From Methylocella sp. (GTDB lineage Bacteria; Pseudomonadota; Alphaproteobacteria; Rhizobiales; Beijerinckiaceae): a stretch of DNA of 64,000 nt. The notes beneath the pieces are model-generated. The model was not told the origin of the DNA. It searched no databases and was given only the letters and a program-made list of their open reading frames with translations. Both the position numbers and the translations under genes were made by a program. Location: positions 5,138,501 through 5,202,500 of the forward strand of contig JBBCGG010000001.1 in the NCBI GenBank assembly GCA_037200525.1. Direction: 5' to 3'. This document shows positions 37,604 through 47,122 of this stretch, in pieces (position 1 is the stretch's first letter; every line of letters starts with the position of its first letter).

Positions 37604-38521
37604 ATGGAAATCTTTCTGCAGCAATTGATCAACGGCGTCACGCTGGGATCGATTTATGGCTTGATCGCGATCGGCTATACGATGGTTTTCGGGATCATCG
37701 GGATGGTCAACTTCGCCCATGGCGACGTTTTCATGCTGTCGGCTTTCATCGCTCTCATCGTTTTCCTCGCCCTGACGCAGATTTTGGGCGTAACGTCGAT
37801 GGCGCTGAGTTTCGTCCTCGTTCTCATCGCGGCAATGGCTCTGACCTCCCTTTGGAGCTTCATGATCGAGCGCCTCGCCTATCGGCGCCTGCGCGGCTCG
37901 TTCCGGCTGGCGCCGCTGATTTCAGCGATCGGCATGTCGGTGTTTTTGTCCAATCTCGTCTATGTTCTGCAAGGACCGCGCAACAAGTCGCTGCCGCCGC
38001 TGTTCAATGACGTCATCAAGCTCACGCAGTCGGGCGGCTACGACGTGACGCTCTCGCTGAAGCAAATCCTTATCGTCGCCGTCACCGCCCTGCTGCTCGC
38101 CGCCTTCTGGTATGTGGTGCAAAAGACATCGCTCGGCCGCGCCCAGCGCGCCTGCGAACAGGATAGCCGCATGGCGGCCCTTCTCGGCATTGACGTCGAT
38201 CAGACGATTTCCCTGACTTTCGTCATCGGCGCCGCGCTCGCGGCCGTCGCTGGCGTCCTGTATATGATATATTATGGCGTGGTGAATTCCGGCGATGGCT
38301 TTATCCCAGGGGTCAAGGCCTTTACGGCCGCGGTTCTCGGCGGCATCGGCTCATTGCCGGGCGCCGTTCTCGGCGGCTTGCTGATCGGGCTCATCGAGAC
38401 TTTTTGGGCGGCCTATTTTTCGAGCGATTATAAGGATGTCGCCGCCTTTTCGATCCTCGCGATCACCTTGATTTTCATGCCCTCAGGCCTGTTCGGCCGG
38501 CCCGACGTCGAGAAAGTATAG
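37604..38521 (+). CDS. livH: Branched-chain amino-acid ABC transporter permease LivH
   Basis: 305-aa inner-membrane permease, first gene of the liv operon. Starts MEIFLQQLINGVTLGSIYGLIAIGYTMVFG (start shown in part), the typical LivH opening, has about eight membrane segments, and contains the cytoplasmic coupling region GRAQRACEQDSRMAALLGID. With LivM it forms the channel for leucine/isoleucine/valine or related amides. livM follows 5 bp later. Confidence 0.95.
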   Translation: MEIFLQQLINGVTLGSIYGLIAIGYTMVFGIIGMVNFAHGDVFMLSAFIALIVFLALTQILGVTSMALSFVLVLIAAMALTSLWSFMIERLAYRRLRGSFRLAPLISAIGMSVFLSNLVYVLQGPRNKSLPPLFNDVIKLTQSGGYDVTLSLKQILIVAVTALLLAAFWYVVQKTSLGRAQRACEQDSRMAALLGIDVDQTISLTFVIGAALAAVAGVLYMIYYGVVNSGDGFIPGVKAFTAAVLGGIGSLPGAVLGGLLIGLIETFWAAYFSSDYKDVAAFSILAITLIFMPSGLFGRPDVEKV

Positions 38522-38526
38522 GCGCG

Positions 38527-39900
38527 ATGTCAGGGTCAGAACAGGCGCCGGCGCACGTCGACTTCCCAGCCGCCTTGATCGGCGCGGCGAAGGCCGCCGC
38601 CCTGATGTTTGGCCTCAGCGTGCCGATCCTCGCCTTTCGCGCCGAGCAGAATTTTTCCAATGAGCTCGTCTTGCAGAGCCGCTGGTTCGCGGTGTTTATC
38701 GCCGTGCTGGCGGCTTTCGTCGTTCGCTTCATCGCTCTCATCGCGCCGCGTCGGCCCAAAACCTTTCGGCGGCGCAACGCCTATCCGCCGCGCCTCATCG
38801 CAGCTATGACCCTTGCCGCGCGTTTTGCCTCAAGCGCCGGCATCGCCGCGCTGATCGCGTTTCCCCTCGTCATGCTGGCTATGCTCGGGCCGGCGGCCGC
38901 GCTTAAATGGATCGACAATTTCGGCATTCAGATCCTGCTTTATGTATTGCTGGGATGGGGCCTCAATATTGTCGTCGGCCTCGCCGGCCTACTCGATCTC
39001 GGCTATGTTGCTTTTTACGCCGTCGGCGCCTATTCCTACGCCCTGCTTTCCACCACATGGGGCTGGTCGTTCTGGCTTTGCCTGCCGATTGCCGGCCTGC
39101 TCGCGGCGCTATGGGGCGTCGCGCTCGGCTTTCCCGTCTTGCGACTGCGCGGCGATTATCTCGCCATCGTCACTTTGGCCTTTGGCGAGATCATTCGCAT
39201 CGTTCTCACCAATTGGACCGCGCTGACCAATGGCGACGCCGGCATAAGCTCCATTCCGCGCATAAGCTTCTTCGGCTGGCCCTTCGTCGCGGGGCCGAAT
39301 GGCTTTGCGGCTTTGTTCGGCCTGAAATATGCGCCGATCCATCGCGTGATTTTTCTGTTCTATCTCGTGCTCGCCGTGGCGCTCTTCGTCAATTTCCTGA
39401 GCTTGCGGTTACGCCGCCTGCCCATCGGACGCGCTTTCGAGGCGTTGCGGGAAGACGAGATCGCCTGCCGCTCGCTCGGCATCGACACGGTGGCGACGAA
39501 GCTCACCGCTTTCGCCCTTGGCGCGATGATCGCCGGCGTCGCGGGGGCGCTCTTCGCCGCGCGGCAAAATTTCGTGTCGCCGACAAGCTTCACCTTCCTC
39601 GAATCCGCGACCATCCTCGCCATTGTCGTTCTCGGCGGCAGAGGCTCGCAATTGGGCGTCGCGCTCGCCGCCGTCTGCATAGTCGGCGGCTCCGAGCTGT
39701 TGCGCGAACTCGACAGTTTGAAGCTGCTGTTCGGCGACTCGTTCGATCCGACGCAATATCGAATGCTGATCGTCGGCTTCGCCATGGTCGTGATGATGAA
39801 CTGGAAGCCGCGCGGCCTTATCGCCATTCGCAAACCGTCGATCTTTCTCGTCAAACCGAAGCCCGTGGTCGGCGCTCTGGCGCAAGAGGGTCATGGCTGA
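38527..39900 (+). CDS. livM: Branched-chain amino-acid ABC transporter permease LivM
   Basis: 457-aa permease with an N-terminal extension of ~130 residues holding extra membrane segments, as in other proteobacterial LivM proteins. The core has VLLGWGLNIVVGLAGLLDLG and the coupling region IGRAFEALREDEIACRSLGI. Its stop overlaps the livG start (ATGA), so translation is coupled. Confidence 0.95.
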   Translation: MSGSEQAPAHVDFPAALIGAAKAAALMFGLSVPILAFRAEQNFSNELVLQSRWFAVFIAVLAAFVVRFIALIAPRRPKTFRRRNAYPPRLIAAMTLAARFASSAGIAALIAFPLVMLAMLGPAAALKWIDNFGIQILLYVLLGWGLNIVVGLAGLLDLGYVAFYAVGAYSYALLSTTWGWSFWLCLPIAGLLAALWGVALGFPVLRLRGDYLAIVTLAFGEIIRIVLTNWTALTNGDAGISSIPRISFFGWPFVAGPNGFAALFGLKYAPIHRVIFLFYLVLAVALFVNFLSLRLRRLPIGRAFEALREDEIACRSLGIDTVATKLTAFALGAMIAGVAGALFAARQNFVSPTSFTFLESATILAIVVLGGRGSQLGVALAAVCIVGGSELLRELDSLKLLFGDSFDPTQYRMLIVGFAMVVMMNWKPRGLIAIRKPSIFLVKPKPVVGALAQEGHG

Positions 39901-40796
39901 TGCGCAGGACAGCGGCGCCTCTGCTCGCCGTCGAACATCTGACGATGCGTTTTGGCGGCCTCACCGCCGTCGACGCGCTCGATTTCACCGTCGGACGCGG
40001 CGACATTACGGCGCTGATCGGGCCAAATGGCGCGGGGAAGACCACCGTCTTCAATTGCATCACGGGCTTCTATAAGCCGAGCGCCGGGCGCATGGCCTTC
40101 GCTCGCAGCGGCTGCGCAGCCGCAAGCGATGTGCGCGCCCTGACGGAGACGGGAAAGCGCAGCGCGAAAATGGCCTCAGGCGAGATTTTCCTGTTGGAGC
40201 GCATGGCTGATTTTGAGGTCGCCAAGCGCGCCGGCGTCGCCCGCACATTCCAGAATATCCGGCTCTTTGCGGGCATGACCCTCATCGAAAATCTCATCGT
40301 CGCGCAGCATAATGGGCTAGCTGGAAGATGCCTTGGCCTCGCCAGCGTGGCTGGCTTAGGCGGTTATCGCTCCCGCGAAAAAGGAGCGATCGAGACCGCG
40401 CGCTATTGGCTCCATCGCATCGGCCTCATCGATCGCGCTGACGATCCCGCCGGCGAACTGCCCTACGGCGCGCAGCGGCGGCTCGAGATCGCGCGCGCGA
40501 TGTGCGCTTCTCCCGTGCTGCTCTGCCTCGATGAGCCTGCGGCCGGATTGAACCCGCGTGAATCCGCCGAGCTCAACGCTCTTTTGCGGGGTCTGCGCGA
40601 TGAACACGCAACGTCCATTCTCCTCATCGAACATGACATGTCGGTCGTCATGGGGATCTCGGACCACGTTGTCGTTCTCGATTACGGCGTGAAAATCGCC
40701 GATGGCTCTCCGGGCGAAATTCGGGAAGATCCAAATGTCATCAAAGCCTATCTCGGAGTTGACGACGAAGCCGAAGTTGCGGCGCTCGGAGCATGA
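39900..40796 (+). CDS. livG: Branched-chain amino-acid ABC transporter ATPase LivG
   Basis: 298-aa ATPase: Walker A GPNGAGKTT near residue 41, Q-loop ARTFQNIRLFAGMT, a signature region PYGAQRRLEIARAMC and Walker B LLCLDEPAAGLNP. The signature reads PYGAQRRLEIA in place of LSGGQ, normal for LivG. It is ~40 residues longer than E. coli LivG because of an insertion after the Walker A strand (~62-95, RSGCAAASDVRALTETGKRS), common in Hyphomicrobiales. ATGA overlaps both livM and livF. Confidence 0.94.
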   Translation: MRRTAAPLLAVEHLTMRFGGLTAVDALDFTVGRGDITALIGPNGAGKTTVFNCITGFYKPSAGRMAFARSGCAAASDVRALTETGKRSAKMASGEIFLLERMADFEVAKRAGVARTFQNIRLFAGMTLIENLIVAQHNGLAGRCLGLASVAGLGGYRSREKGAIETARYWLHRIGLIDRADDPAGELPYGAQRRLEIARAMCASPVLLCLDEPAAGLNPRESAELNALLRGLRDEHATSILLIEHDMSVVMGISDHVVVLDYGVKIADGSPGEIREDPNVIKAYLGVDDEAEVAALGA

Positions 40797-41527
40797 ACGC
40801 AGCGGCCTCCAAGGTTTTGTTGTCGATGCGCGGCGTTACGGCCTATTACGGCAATATCATCGCCTTGAAAGGGGTTGATCTCGATATTCGCGAAGGCGAA
40901 ATCGTGACTTTGATCGGCGCCAATGGGGCCGGCAAGACGACGCTGATGATGACGATCTTCGGCAATCCCCGCGCGCGGGAGGGAGCGATCCATTTTGACG
41001 GGCGCGACATCACCCAAATGAAAACCCATGATATCGCGCGGCTCGGGCTCGCCCAATCCCCGGAGGGACGGCGGATCTTTCCGCGCATGAGCGTCTATGA
41101 GAATCTGCAGATCGGCGCCGGAATCGACCGCTACGCGCATTTTGCGCAGGATCTCGAACGCGTCTTTGCCATCTTCCCGCGCCTGAAGGAACGGGCCGAC
41201 CAACGCGGCGGCACTCTCTCCGGCGGCGAGCAGCAAATGCTGGCGATCGGCCGCGCCCTGATGAGCCGGCCGCGCCTTTTGCTATTGGATGAACCCTCGC
41301 TCGGGCTCGCGCCGCTCATCGTGAAGCAGATTTTCGAAGTGATCGCCGATCTGAATAAACAAGAAGGCCTCACCGTTTTTCTCGTCGAGCAGAACGCCTA
41401 TCACGCCCTAAAACTCGCCGACCGCGGCCATGTGATGGTCAACGGCAAGATCACGCTGTCGGGGGCCGGCCGCGATCTGCTGGCGCGGCCGGAAATTCGC
41501 GCCGCCTATCTCGAAGGCGGCCACTGA
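40793..41527 (+). CDS. livF: Branched-chain amino-acid ABC transporter ATPase LivF
   Basis: 244-aa ATPase with Walker A GANGAGKTTLM, signature TLSGGEQQMLAIGRAL and Walker B LLLDEPSLGLAPLI, plus the LivF motif AQSPEGRRIFPRMSVYENL. It pairs with LivG to power the transporter. It overlaps livG at the start and shares its last base with the next gene's ATG. Confidence 0.95.
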   Translation: MNAAASKVLLSMRGVTAYYGNIIALKGVDLDIREGEIVTLIGANGAGKTTLMMTIFGNPRAREGAIHFDGRDITQMKTHDIARLGLAQSPEGRRIFPRMSVYENLQIGAGIDRYAHFAQDLERVFAIFPRLKERADQRGGTLSGGEQQMLAIGRALMSRPRLLLLDEPSLGLAPLIVKQIFEVIADLNKQEGLTVFLVEQNAYHALKLADRGHVMVNGKITLSGAGRDLLARPEIRAAYLEGGH

Positions 41528-41856
41528 TGGCGGGGATTTCCTTTGACGGCGACGGCCGGGCTCTGCTGATATTCCTTGGGTTAAGCGTCATTCTTTGCGG
41601 CGCGGCTTCGTTCAGCGCCGGCCGGGCGCTCGCCAAAAGCTGGCGTCCTCTGTGGCAGGCCCCCATCTACGCGGCGCTCCTCGCCGCAGCGATACGTTTC
41701 TTGCATTATGCGTTGTTCGCCGAGCCGCTTATCTCCTGTTGGCGCTACGGACTGGATTTCGCGGTAGCTTTGGGTTTCGCCTTGGTTGGATTCAAATTGA
41801 CGCGACGGCGGCAAATGAAACGGCAGTATGGTTGGATTGTTTCGCGGCAAGATTGA
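41527..41856 (+). CDS. DUF6867-type small membrane protein in the liv operon
   Basis: 109-aa protein with three likely membrane segments (~13-32, ~43-60, ~76-92), then a basic tail. It is embedded between livF and livK, overlapping livF by one base. Similar genes recur at this position in Hyphomicrobiales liv operons, so a role in transporter assembly or stability is likely but unproven. Confidence 0.8.
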   Translation: MAGISFDGDGRALLIFLGLSVILCGAASFSAGRALAKSWRPLWQAPIYAALLAAAIRFLHYALFAEPLISCWRYGLDFAVALGFALVGFKLTRRRQMKRQYGWIVSRQD

Positions 41857-41875
41857 AAGCAAGAGGACATCGCCC

Positions 41876-42988
41876 ATGGTACGTCGCATTATAGCCCTCG
41901 CCTTCGCTGCGGTCTGCTTCGTCGGCGTAGCGCATGCGCAGATCAAGATCGGCGTCGGCGCCCCAATCACCGGCTCCGACGCATCTTTTGGCGCGCAGCT
42001 GAAGATGGGCGTCGAGCAGGCCGTGGAGGACATCAACGCGGCGGGCGGCGTTTTAGGCCAGAAGCTGATCCTCTCCACCGGCGATGACGGCGCCGATCCC
42101 AAACAGGGCGTCTCCGTCGCCAATAAGTTCGTTGGCGATCAGGTGAACTGGGTCGTCGGCCATTTCAATTCGGGCGTCACCATGCCGGCTTCCGAAATTT
42201 ACGTCGAGAACAATATTCTCGACATCACGCCGGGCTCGACCAATCCAAAGATCACGGAACGCGGCCTGGACACGGTTTTCCGGACCTGCGGCCGCGACGA
42301 TCAGCAAGGCGCCGTCGCCGCGAAATTTTTAAGCAGCCAAACGGGCAAGAAGATCGCCATCATCCACGACAAGACGACCTATGGCAAAGGCCTTGCCGAT
42401 GAGACGCGCAAGAATCTCGCGGCGCTCGGGGTAACCGAGGTTCTTTACGAGGGCATCAACAAGGGCGAGAAGGATTATTCGGCGATCGTCTCGAAGATCA
42501 AGGCGTCCGGCGCCGACATCGTCTATTGGGGCGGCATCCATACCGAGGCCGGATTGCTGGTGCGTCAGATGCGCGACCAGGGCATTGGAGCCGCGCTCAT
42601 GGGCGGCGATGGCATAGCCTCGGACGAATTCGCCGCCATCGGCGGCCCTGGCGTCGAAGGCGCGTTCATGACCTTTCCGCCCGATCCCCGCAACCGGCCG
42701 GAAGCGGCGAAAGTCGTGCAGGAATTCAAGGCGAAGAATTTCAACCCCGAAACCTATACGCTCTATTCCTATGCCGCCGTCCAGATCATGAAACAGGCGG
42801 CCGAGGCGGCAAAATCGACCGACCCGACGGAAATGGCGAAGGTCATGCATTCGGGCATGGTCTTCAAGACCGTGATCGGCGATCTCAGCTTCGACAAAAA
42901 GGGCGACGCGACGCGCGCCGATTATGTCGTCTTCGTCTGGAAGAAAGGCCCCGACGGCCGCATCAGCTACTATGAGATGGATAAGTAA
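41876..42988 (+). CDS. livK: Branched-chain amino-acid ABC transporter substrate-binding protein
   Basis: 370-aa periplasmic binding protein. Signal peptide MVRRIIALAFAAVCFVGVAHA is followed by QIKIGVGAPITGSDASFG, the usual mature start of the Leu/Ile/Val family, and two lobes of type I periplasmic-binding fold (DDGADPKQGVSVANKFV, HDKTTYGKGLADETR). AGAGGA lies eight bases before the ATG at 41876. Last gene of the liv operon; converges with ccdA, 3 bp away. Confidence 0.95.
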   Translation: MVRRIIALAFAAVCFVGVAHAQIKIGVGAPITGSDASFGAQLKMGVEQAVEDINAAGGVLGQKLILSTGDDGADPKQGVSVANKFVGDQVNWVVGHFNSGVTMPASEIYVENNILDITPGSTNPKITERGLDTVFRTCGRDDQQGAVAAKFLSSQTGKKIAIIHDKTTYGKGLADETRKNLAALGVTEVLYEGINKGEKDYSAIVSKIKASGADIVYWGGIHTEAGLLVRQMRDQGIGAALMGGDGIASDEFAAIGGPGVEGAFMTFPPDPRNRPEAAKVVQEFKAKNFNPETYTLYSYAAVQIMKQAAEAAKSTDPTEMAKVMHSGMVFKTVIGDLSFDKKGDATRADYVVFVWKKGPDGRISYYEMDK

Positions 42989-42991
42989 GCC

Positions 42992-43723
42992 TCACCCGAT
43001 ATTGGCGAGGCCGGGAAAGGTCTGCAGCAACCAGAACGACACATCCTGAATAGACCCGGTCAGGAAGGCGACGCCGGTCAGCACGAGAAGAACGCCGACC
43101 ACCCGCTCCAGCGCGCCGAAATGGCGCTTGAACCGCTTGATCCCGCGAATAAACGGCTCAATCGCCAGGGCCGCCAGAAAAAACGGCAGGCCGAGCCCGA
43201 GGGAATAGGCGGCGAGCAGGGTCGCTCCCTTGCCGACCGTCTCCTGCGACGCGGCGACGGCGAGAATGGCGGCGAGAATAGGTCCGATGCAGGGCGTCCA
43301 GCCGAATGCAAAGGCCAGACCCATGACATAGGCGCCCCAGCTCCCAACCGGCTTCTGCACCTCGACGCGCGCCTCGCGATAAAGCAGAGCGAAGCGGAAA
43401 ACGCCCAGGAAATGAAGCCCCATGACGATGATGGCGCCCCCCGCGAGCAGGGACAGCAGCTTGAGGTGTTCGCGCAGAACCTGACCGAAAACCGAAGCCG
43501 TGGCGCCAAGACCGACAAAAACGGTCGAAAAACCGCAAATGAACAGCAAAGCGGCGATGAGGATGTCACGCCGCGCCCGGCTCTCTTTTCGGGTCGCAAC
43601 CTCCTCGATCGTTGTTCCGGCGATAAAGGTTAGGTAAGGCGGCACCAAGGGCAGCACGCAAGGACTAAGGAATGAAAGTAGCCCGGCGAGCGCGGCGGCT
43701 GGAAGCGTGACATCGTGAGTCAT
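42992..43723 (-). CDS. ccdA: Cytochrome c biogenesis protein CcdA
   Basis: 243-aa membrane thiol-reductant carrier that passes electrons from cytoplasmic thioredoxin to periplasmic proteins. It has six membrane segments and the two conserved Cys motifs SPCVLPLVPPY and GWTPCIGPIL. The ATG at 43723 matches the family start; 36 extra codons upstream are probably not translated. Confidence 0.93.
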   Translation of the reverse strand: MTHDVTLPAAALAGLLSFLSPCVLPLVPPYLTFIAGTTIEEVATRKESRARRDILIAALLFICGFSTVFVGLGATASVFGQVLREHLKLLSLLAGGAIIVMGLHFLGVFRFALLYREARVEVQKPVGSWGAYVMGLAFAFGWTPCIGPILAAILAVAASQETVGKGATLLAAYSLGLGLPFFLAALAIEPFIRGIKRFKRHFGALERVVGVLLVLTGVAFLTGSIQDVSFWLLQTFPGLANIG

Positions 43724-44099
43724 AGCCGCTTTTAACTGGTTCAAGGACGAGGAGAAAGCGTCAAGGGCCGCGCGATGCATCCGGCGCGGACCAATTTCGT
43801 AAACTTCGCGTGATAAATTCTCGGTTGTCATGGGGCCTGCCGCCAGCTGGAGGTCTCGGGAAAATGTGCCGGCCGATTCGACGCGCGCTAAAAATCCACT
43901 AGAACCGGTCTAATCACGGCCCCCGCCGGGATTGCCGTAAAGTCACAGGTCGGCCCGCGGCTTGCACTTAATCGAAAGGACGCCGCCATCGTCATTTGTC
44001 TCGACGCCTTCGCCCAGTCTTTGAGGCCTGACCCAATGCCAGCAAACCCAAGACCTTCGCCTCGGCGCAATAACCCGCAAAAGCCGGACGCATGACGCG
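43724..44099. other. Divergent ccdA/flippase intergenic region
   Basis: 376 bp without a convincing gene. It should contain promoters for both flanking genes; the flippase frame could start slightly upstream. Confidence 0.35.
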
Positions 44100-45536
44100 A
44101 TGACGGTTTTCTTCGCCTTTTTCTGCAATATTTTGTTCAATTTTGCGGTCGGGCTGCTTGTCGCCAAGTTTTTGGGGCCTGAAGAATATGGCCGTTTCGC
44201 TCTCGCGCATGCGACTGCGATCGCGGTGCAAACCGCCTTTTTCGATTGGATCAGGCTCGGCGCGACGCGGTTCTATTCGGAGCGGATCAGGCGCGATGAA
44301 CCGGCCTTGCGCGCGACGCTCGATTTCGGCTTCGCCATCATCGCGGTCGGGCTGACCGTCGCCACCTCGCTTCTGCTGTTGTCCGGCGTCACATTTACTC
44401 TGTCGAATGGCCTGATCCTCCTCGCCATCGGCGTCGCCATCGCCAACGGCCTGTTCGACTATTACACGGCCTTGGTTCGCGCGCGCTTCCACGATCGGCT
44501 CTTCGCGCGGCTGGTGCTGGTCAAGAATATTTTGTCTTTCAGCCTCATGGGCGGCGGCGCCTTCTGGTTCGGCTCGGCTAAGATGACCCTGATCGGCGGC
44601 ATAGTGAGCCTCAGCGGCTCCGTCATCACAGCGCGCGCCGCGCTGCGCGATCCAAGTTCAGAGGCCCGTCTCGCCCGGCTTCCGGTCGCCGAGGCGTTGA
44701 TGCGCTACAGCCTGCCCATCGTCGCCGCCAATCTGCTTTATCTCTCGATTCCTCTCGCTAACCGCTCGATCGTCGCCGTGCTCTACGGGTTTTCCGAGAC
44801 CGGACAGTTTTCGCTGGCCTATGATTTCGGAACCAAAGCAATTCAGGCGATCGGCTCGGCCTTGGACATTGCTTTGTTCCAGATCGCCGTCGCGACGCAT
44901 GAATTGCAGGGGCCAAAGCAGGCGCGGCGCCAGATCGGCCGCAACATGACGATCGTCTTCGCCATGGTCCTGCCGGCCTGCACCGGAATCTGGCTGGTGC
45001 TGCCTTCGATCGAACAATTAATTGTGCCGGAGCAGTTTCGCGGCCCCTTCGGCGAACTCCTGCCGTTGATGATGACCGGCCTATTTTGTATGGCCATCAT
45101 CCAATATGCGATCAATCCAATTTTCCAGATTCAGAAGAAAACGATGCCCCTAATCGCGGCGGCTCTGGTCGCTTGCGTCGTTGATCCGTTGCTCATCATC
45201 GTTTTGCCGCGCGACGCCGACGCCTCAAGCCTTGCTATCGCCCAAGCTGGAGCTTTGCTGGCGGCGCTCCTGACGCTAATTGGCTTTGCAAGCGCGGCGA
45301 GGCCGAAATGGCCCCGTGCGCGGGACGTCGGCGTGATCATCCTCGCCAACGCCGCAATGTCCGCGGCGTTGCTGCCCATGCGCGACGGACAGCCGGGACT
45401 TACGACGCTCGCCGTCCAGATCGCCGTCGGCGTCGCCATATACGCTTTGATCGTGATGAGCGCCGATGTCGCCGGACTGCGCACGATCACCATGTCGCGC
45501 CTGCGACTCTCGGCAGCGCGGACAACGCCGCTGTAG
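44100..45536 (+). CDS. Polysaccharide flippase (Wzx/MATE-like)
   Basis: 478-aa integral membrane protein with about 12-14 membrane segments, starting MTVFFAFFCNILFNFAVGLL followed by AKFLGPEEYGRFALAHA, the characteristic opening of O-antigen/exopolysaccharide flippases (PST family). It moves lipid-linked saccharides across the inner membrane. No glycosyltransferases are next to it. Followed by two repeat hairpins. Confidence 0.85.
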   Translation: MTVFFAFFCNILFNFAVGLLVAKFLGPEEYGRFALAHATAIAVQTAFFDWIRLGATRFYSERIRRDEPALRATLDFGFAIIAVGLTVATSLLLLSGVTFTLSNGLILLAIGVAIANGLFDYYTALVRARFHDRLFARLVLVKNILSFSLMGGGAFWFGSAKMTLIGGIVSLSGSVITARAALRDPSSEARLARLPVAEALMRYSLPIVAANLLYLSIPLANRSIVAVLYGFSETGQFSLAYDFGTKAIQAIGSALDIALFQIAVATHELQGPKQARRQIGRNMTIVFAMVLPACTGIWLVLPSIEQLIVPEQFRGPFGELLPLMMTGLFCMAIIQYAINPIFQIQKKTMPLIAAALVACVVDPLLIIVLPRDADASSLAIAQAGALLAALLTLIGFASAARPKWPRARDVGVIILANAAMSAALLPMRDGQPGLTTLAVQIAVGVAIYALIVMSADVAGLRTITMSRLRLSAARTTPL

Positions 45537-45547
45537 AGCGTGATCTC

Positions 45548-45638
45548 ATCCGAAAAGTCTGCACCTTTTCGGGATCAGGCTCTGCTTCGACGCATGATTT
45601 TTATCCGAAAAGTCTACAACTTTTCGGGATCAGGCTCT
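45548..45638. repeat. Pair of 36-bp hairpin repeats between convergent genes
   Basis: ATCCGAAAAGTCTGCACC-TTTTCGGGATCAGGCTCT at 45548-45583 (dash added for reading) recurs at 45603-45638 with two differences. Each unit can fold into a hairpin (CCGAAAAG with CTTTTCGG). The second copy overlaps the last base pairs of prmA. Related units lie at 5590-5630 and 11103-11137, so this is a genome-wide intergenic repeat that may serve as a bidirectional terminator. Confidence 0.85.
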
Positions 45639-46560
45639 AAGCCCCGCGCCGTTGCATGAGCAAAGTCGCCCAGCCATCAATATCGATCCGCCGCACAAGC
45701 GCGATGCCTTGCGTCTGATAGGCGGCGAGGACGCCCTGGACATCGCGGGCGATGAGGCCGGACAGAATAATATCGGCCCCCGTCTCCGTCAGCCGCGCGA
45801 TATGGGGGGCCAAATCGCGCAGCGGCCGCGCCAAAATATTGGCGAAGACAAGATCATAAGGCGCGCCTTTGCGCAGCGCATTATGCGCGGCGCCGCGCGC
45901 TTGCACCGTATCGACATAAGCCCCTGCGCCATTGCGCTTGGCGTTGCCGGAAGCCGCCGCCACTGAAACCGGATCAATATCGCCGGAGTGAACGGGGCGC
46001 TTGAACAATTTGGCTGCGGCGATGGCGAGGACGCCCGATCCCGTGCCGATATCGAGGATGGAGCGCGGCCGCCGGCGTCGCGCGATGCGATCCAGCATCA
46101 GCAGGCAGCCTTGCGTAGATCCATGATGCCCCGTGCCGAAAGCCATCGCGGCGTCGATCTCAATGGCGATGTCGTTTTCCCGCACAGCGTCGTGGCTATG
46201 CGATCCATGTATGATGAAGCGGCCTGCCCGCACCGGTTGCAGCCCTTCGAGCGACGAGGCGACCCAATCGCGTTCATGGACGCGTCCGAAGCTTGCGCGA
46301 GCCGCCACTTCTTCGCCCGAAACGGCGGCGATGAGGGCGCGCACATTGGCCTCATCCGGGGGGGCTCCGAAATAGACCTCGACCACCCAGGGGCCACCCT
46401 TCCAATCGTCTGTGGTCGGCGCCTCCTCGAAGGCCGCGGCGGCGGTGTCGGCCGGATCGAACGTCTCGACTATGATGTCGGCGATGGCGCGCGCTGTCGT
46501 CTCGTCGCAGGAAAGACGCATGACATAGGCGGCGTTATTTGGCGGCAGACCTTCAAGCAT
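45637..46560 (-). CDS. prmA: Ribosomal protein L11 methyltransferase
   Basis: SAM-dependent methyltransferase acting on ribosomal protein L11. The 307-aa protein has an N-terminal substrate-recognition domain and the catalytic domain with AMAFGTGHHGST, SAM loop ILDIGTGSGVLAIAAA and catalytic-region VFANILARPL. The ATG at 46560 (MLEGLPPNNAAYVMRL) is preferred; the frame extends to 46599 with a second possible ATG. Confidence 0.92.
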   Translation of the reverse strand: MLEGLPPNNAAYVMRLSCDETTARAIADIIVETFDPADTAAAAFEEAPTTDDWKGGPWVVEVYFGAPPDEANVRALIAAVSGEEVAARASFGRVHERDWVASSLEGLQPVRAGRFIIHGSHSHDAVRENDIAIEIDAAMAFGTGHHGSTQGCLLMLDRIARRRRPRSILDIGTGSGVLAIAAAKLFKRPVHSGDIDPVSVAAASGNAKRNGAGAYVDTVQARGAAHNALRKGAPYDLVFANILARPLRDLAPHIARLTETGADIILSGLIARDVQGVLAAYQTQGIALVRRIDIDGWATLLMQRRGA

Positions 46561-46672
46561 GGCGGCGCGTAGCATGGCGCGGCGGAAACAGCAACGCACC
46601 GCCGCCTTGGCTCGACCGCAGACAAAAATGCTTTAACATGGAGGTCCGATCCCGCTATCGCCGGATTTTTCA

Positions 46673-46984
46673 ATGCGCAGGCTCATAAGCAACCCCTTAA
46701 ATACTTTGGCCTGCGCCAGTGCGGCGCTGATCTATTCGCTCGCGCCGGCTTTGGCCGACGAAGCGGCTCCATCCCCTTTGCCGGAGCCGCCGGTTTCGAT
46801 GCAAGCCTATGGCGCACACAATCCCGATTGCCTGGAATGGACGGACTCCTGCGTGGTCTGCCGCAGATTGGACGCCCCCCAGAAGGACGCGGCCGGCCAT
46901 GACGCGACCGACATCGCCTGTTCAACGCCAGGCATCGCCTGTCAGGCAAGCACAATAAACTGCGCGTCATCGCGAAATAAGTAG
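46673..46984 (+). CDS. Small secreted Cys-rich protein of unknown function
   Basis: 103-aa protein with a clear signal peptide (ending PALADEA, ~residue 29) and six Cys in the short mature part (C53, C60, C63, C83, C90, C97), including a CVVC motif. The spacing suggests two or three disulfides. It is 138 bp upstream of the mini-catalase on the same strand. The family is not recognised; it may be a periplasmic or extracellular stress protein. Confidence 0.65.
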   Translation: MRRLISNPLNTLACASAALIYSLAPALADEAAPSPLPEPPVSMQAYGAHNPDCLEWTDSCVVCRRLDAPQKDAAGHDATDIACSTPGIACQASTINCASSRNK

Positions 46985-47122
46985 CGCGCTCGATTGTATT
47001 GTCGCGAGTTGCGCCGCGCGACTGCCGCCCAAACGGCCTTGCTCGGCGATTGACCGGCTGATACTTAAATCGCGTTTGCGCGTCGCCGCCTGCGCGGCGA
47101 GCCAACATTGCGGAAAAACCAA

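Noticed and set aside
38907-39899. Long upstream extension of the livG frame into livM
   Set aside because: Arg/His-rich out-of-frame reading of livM; the real livG start is the ATGA overlap at 39900.
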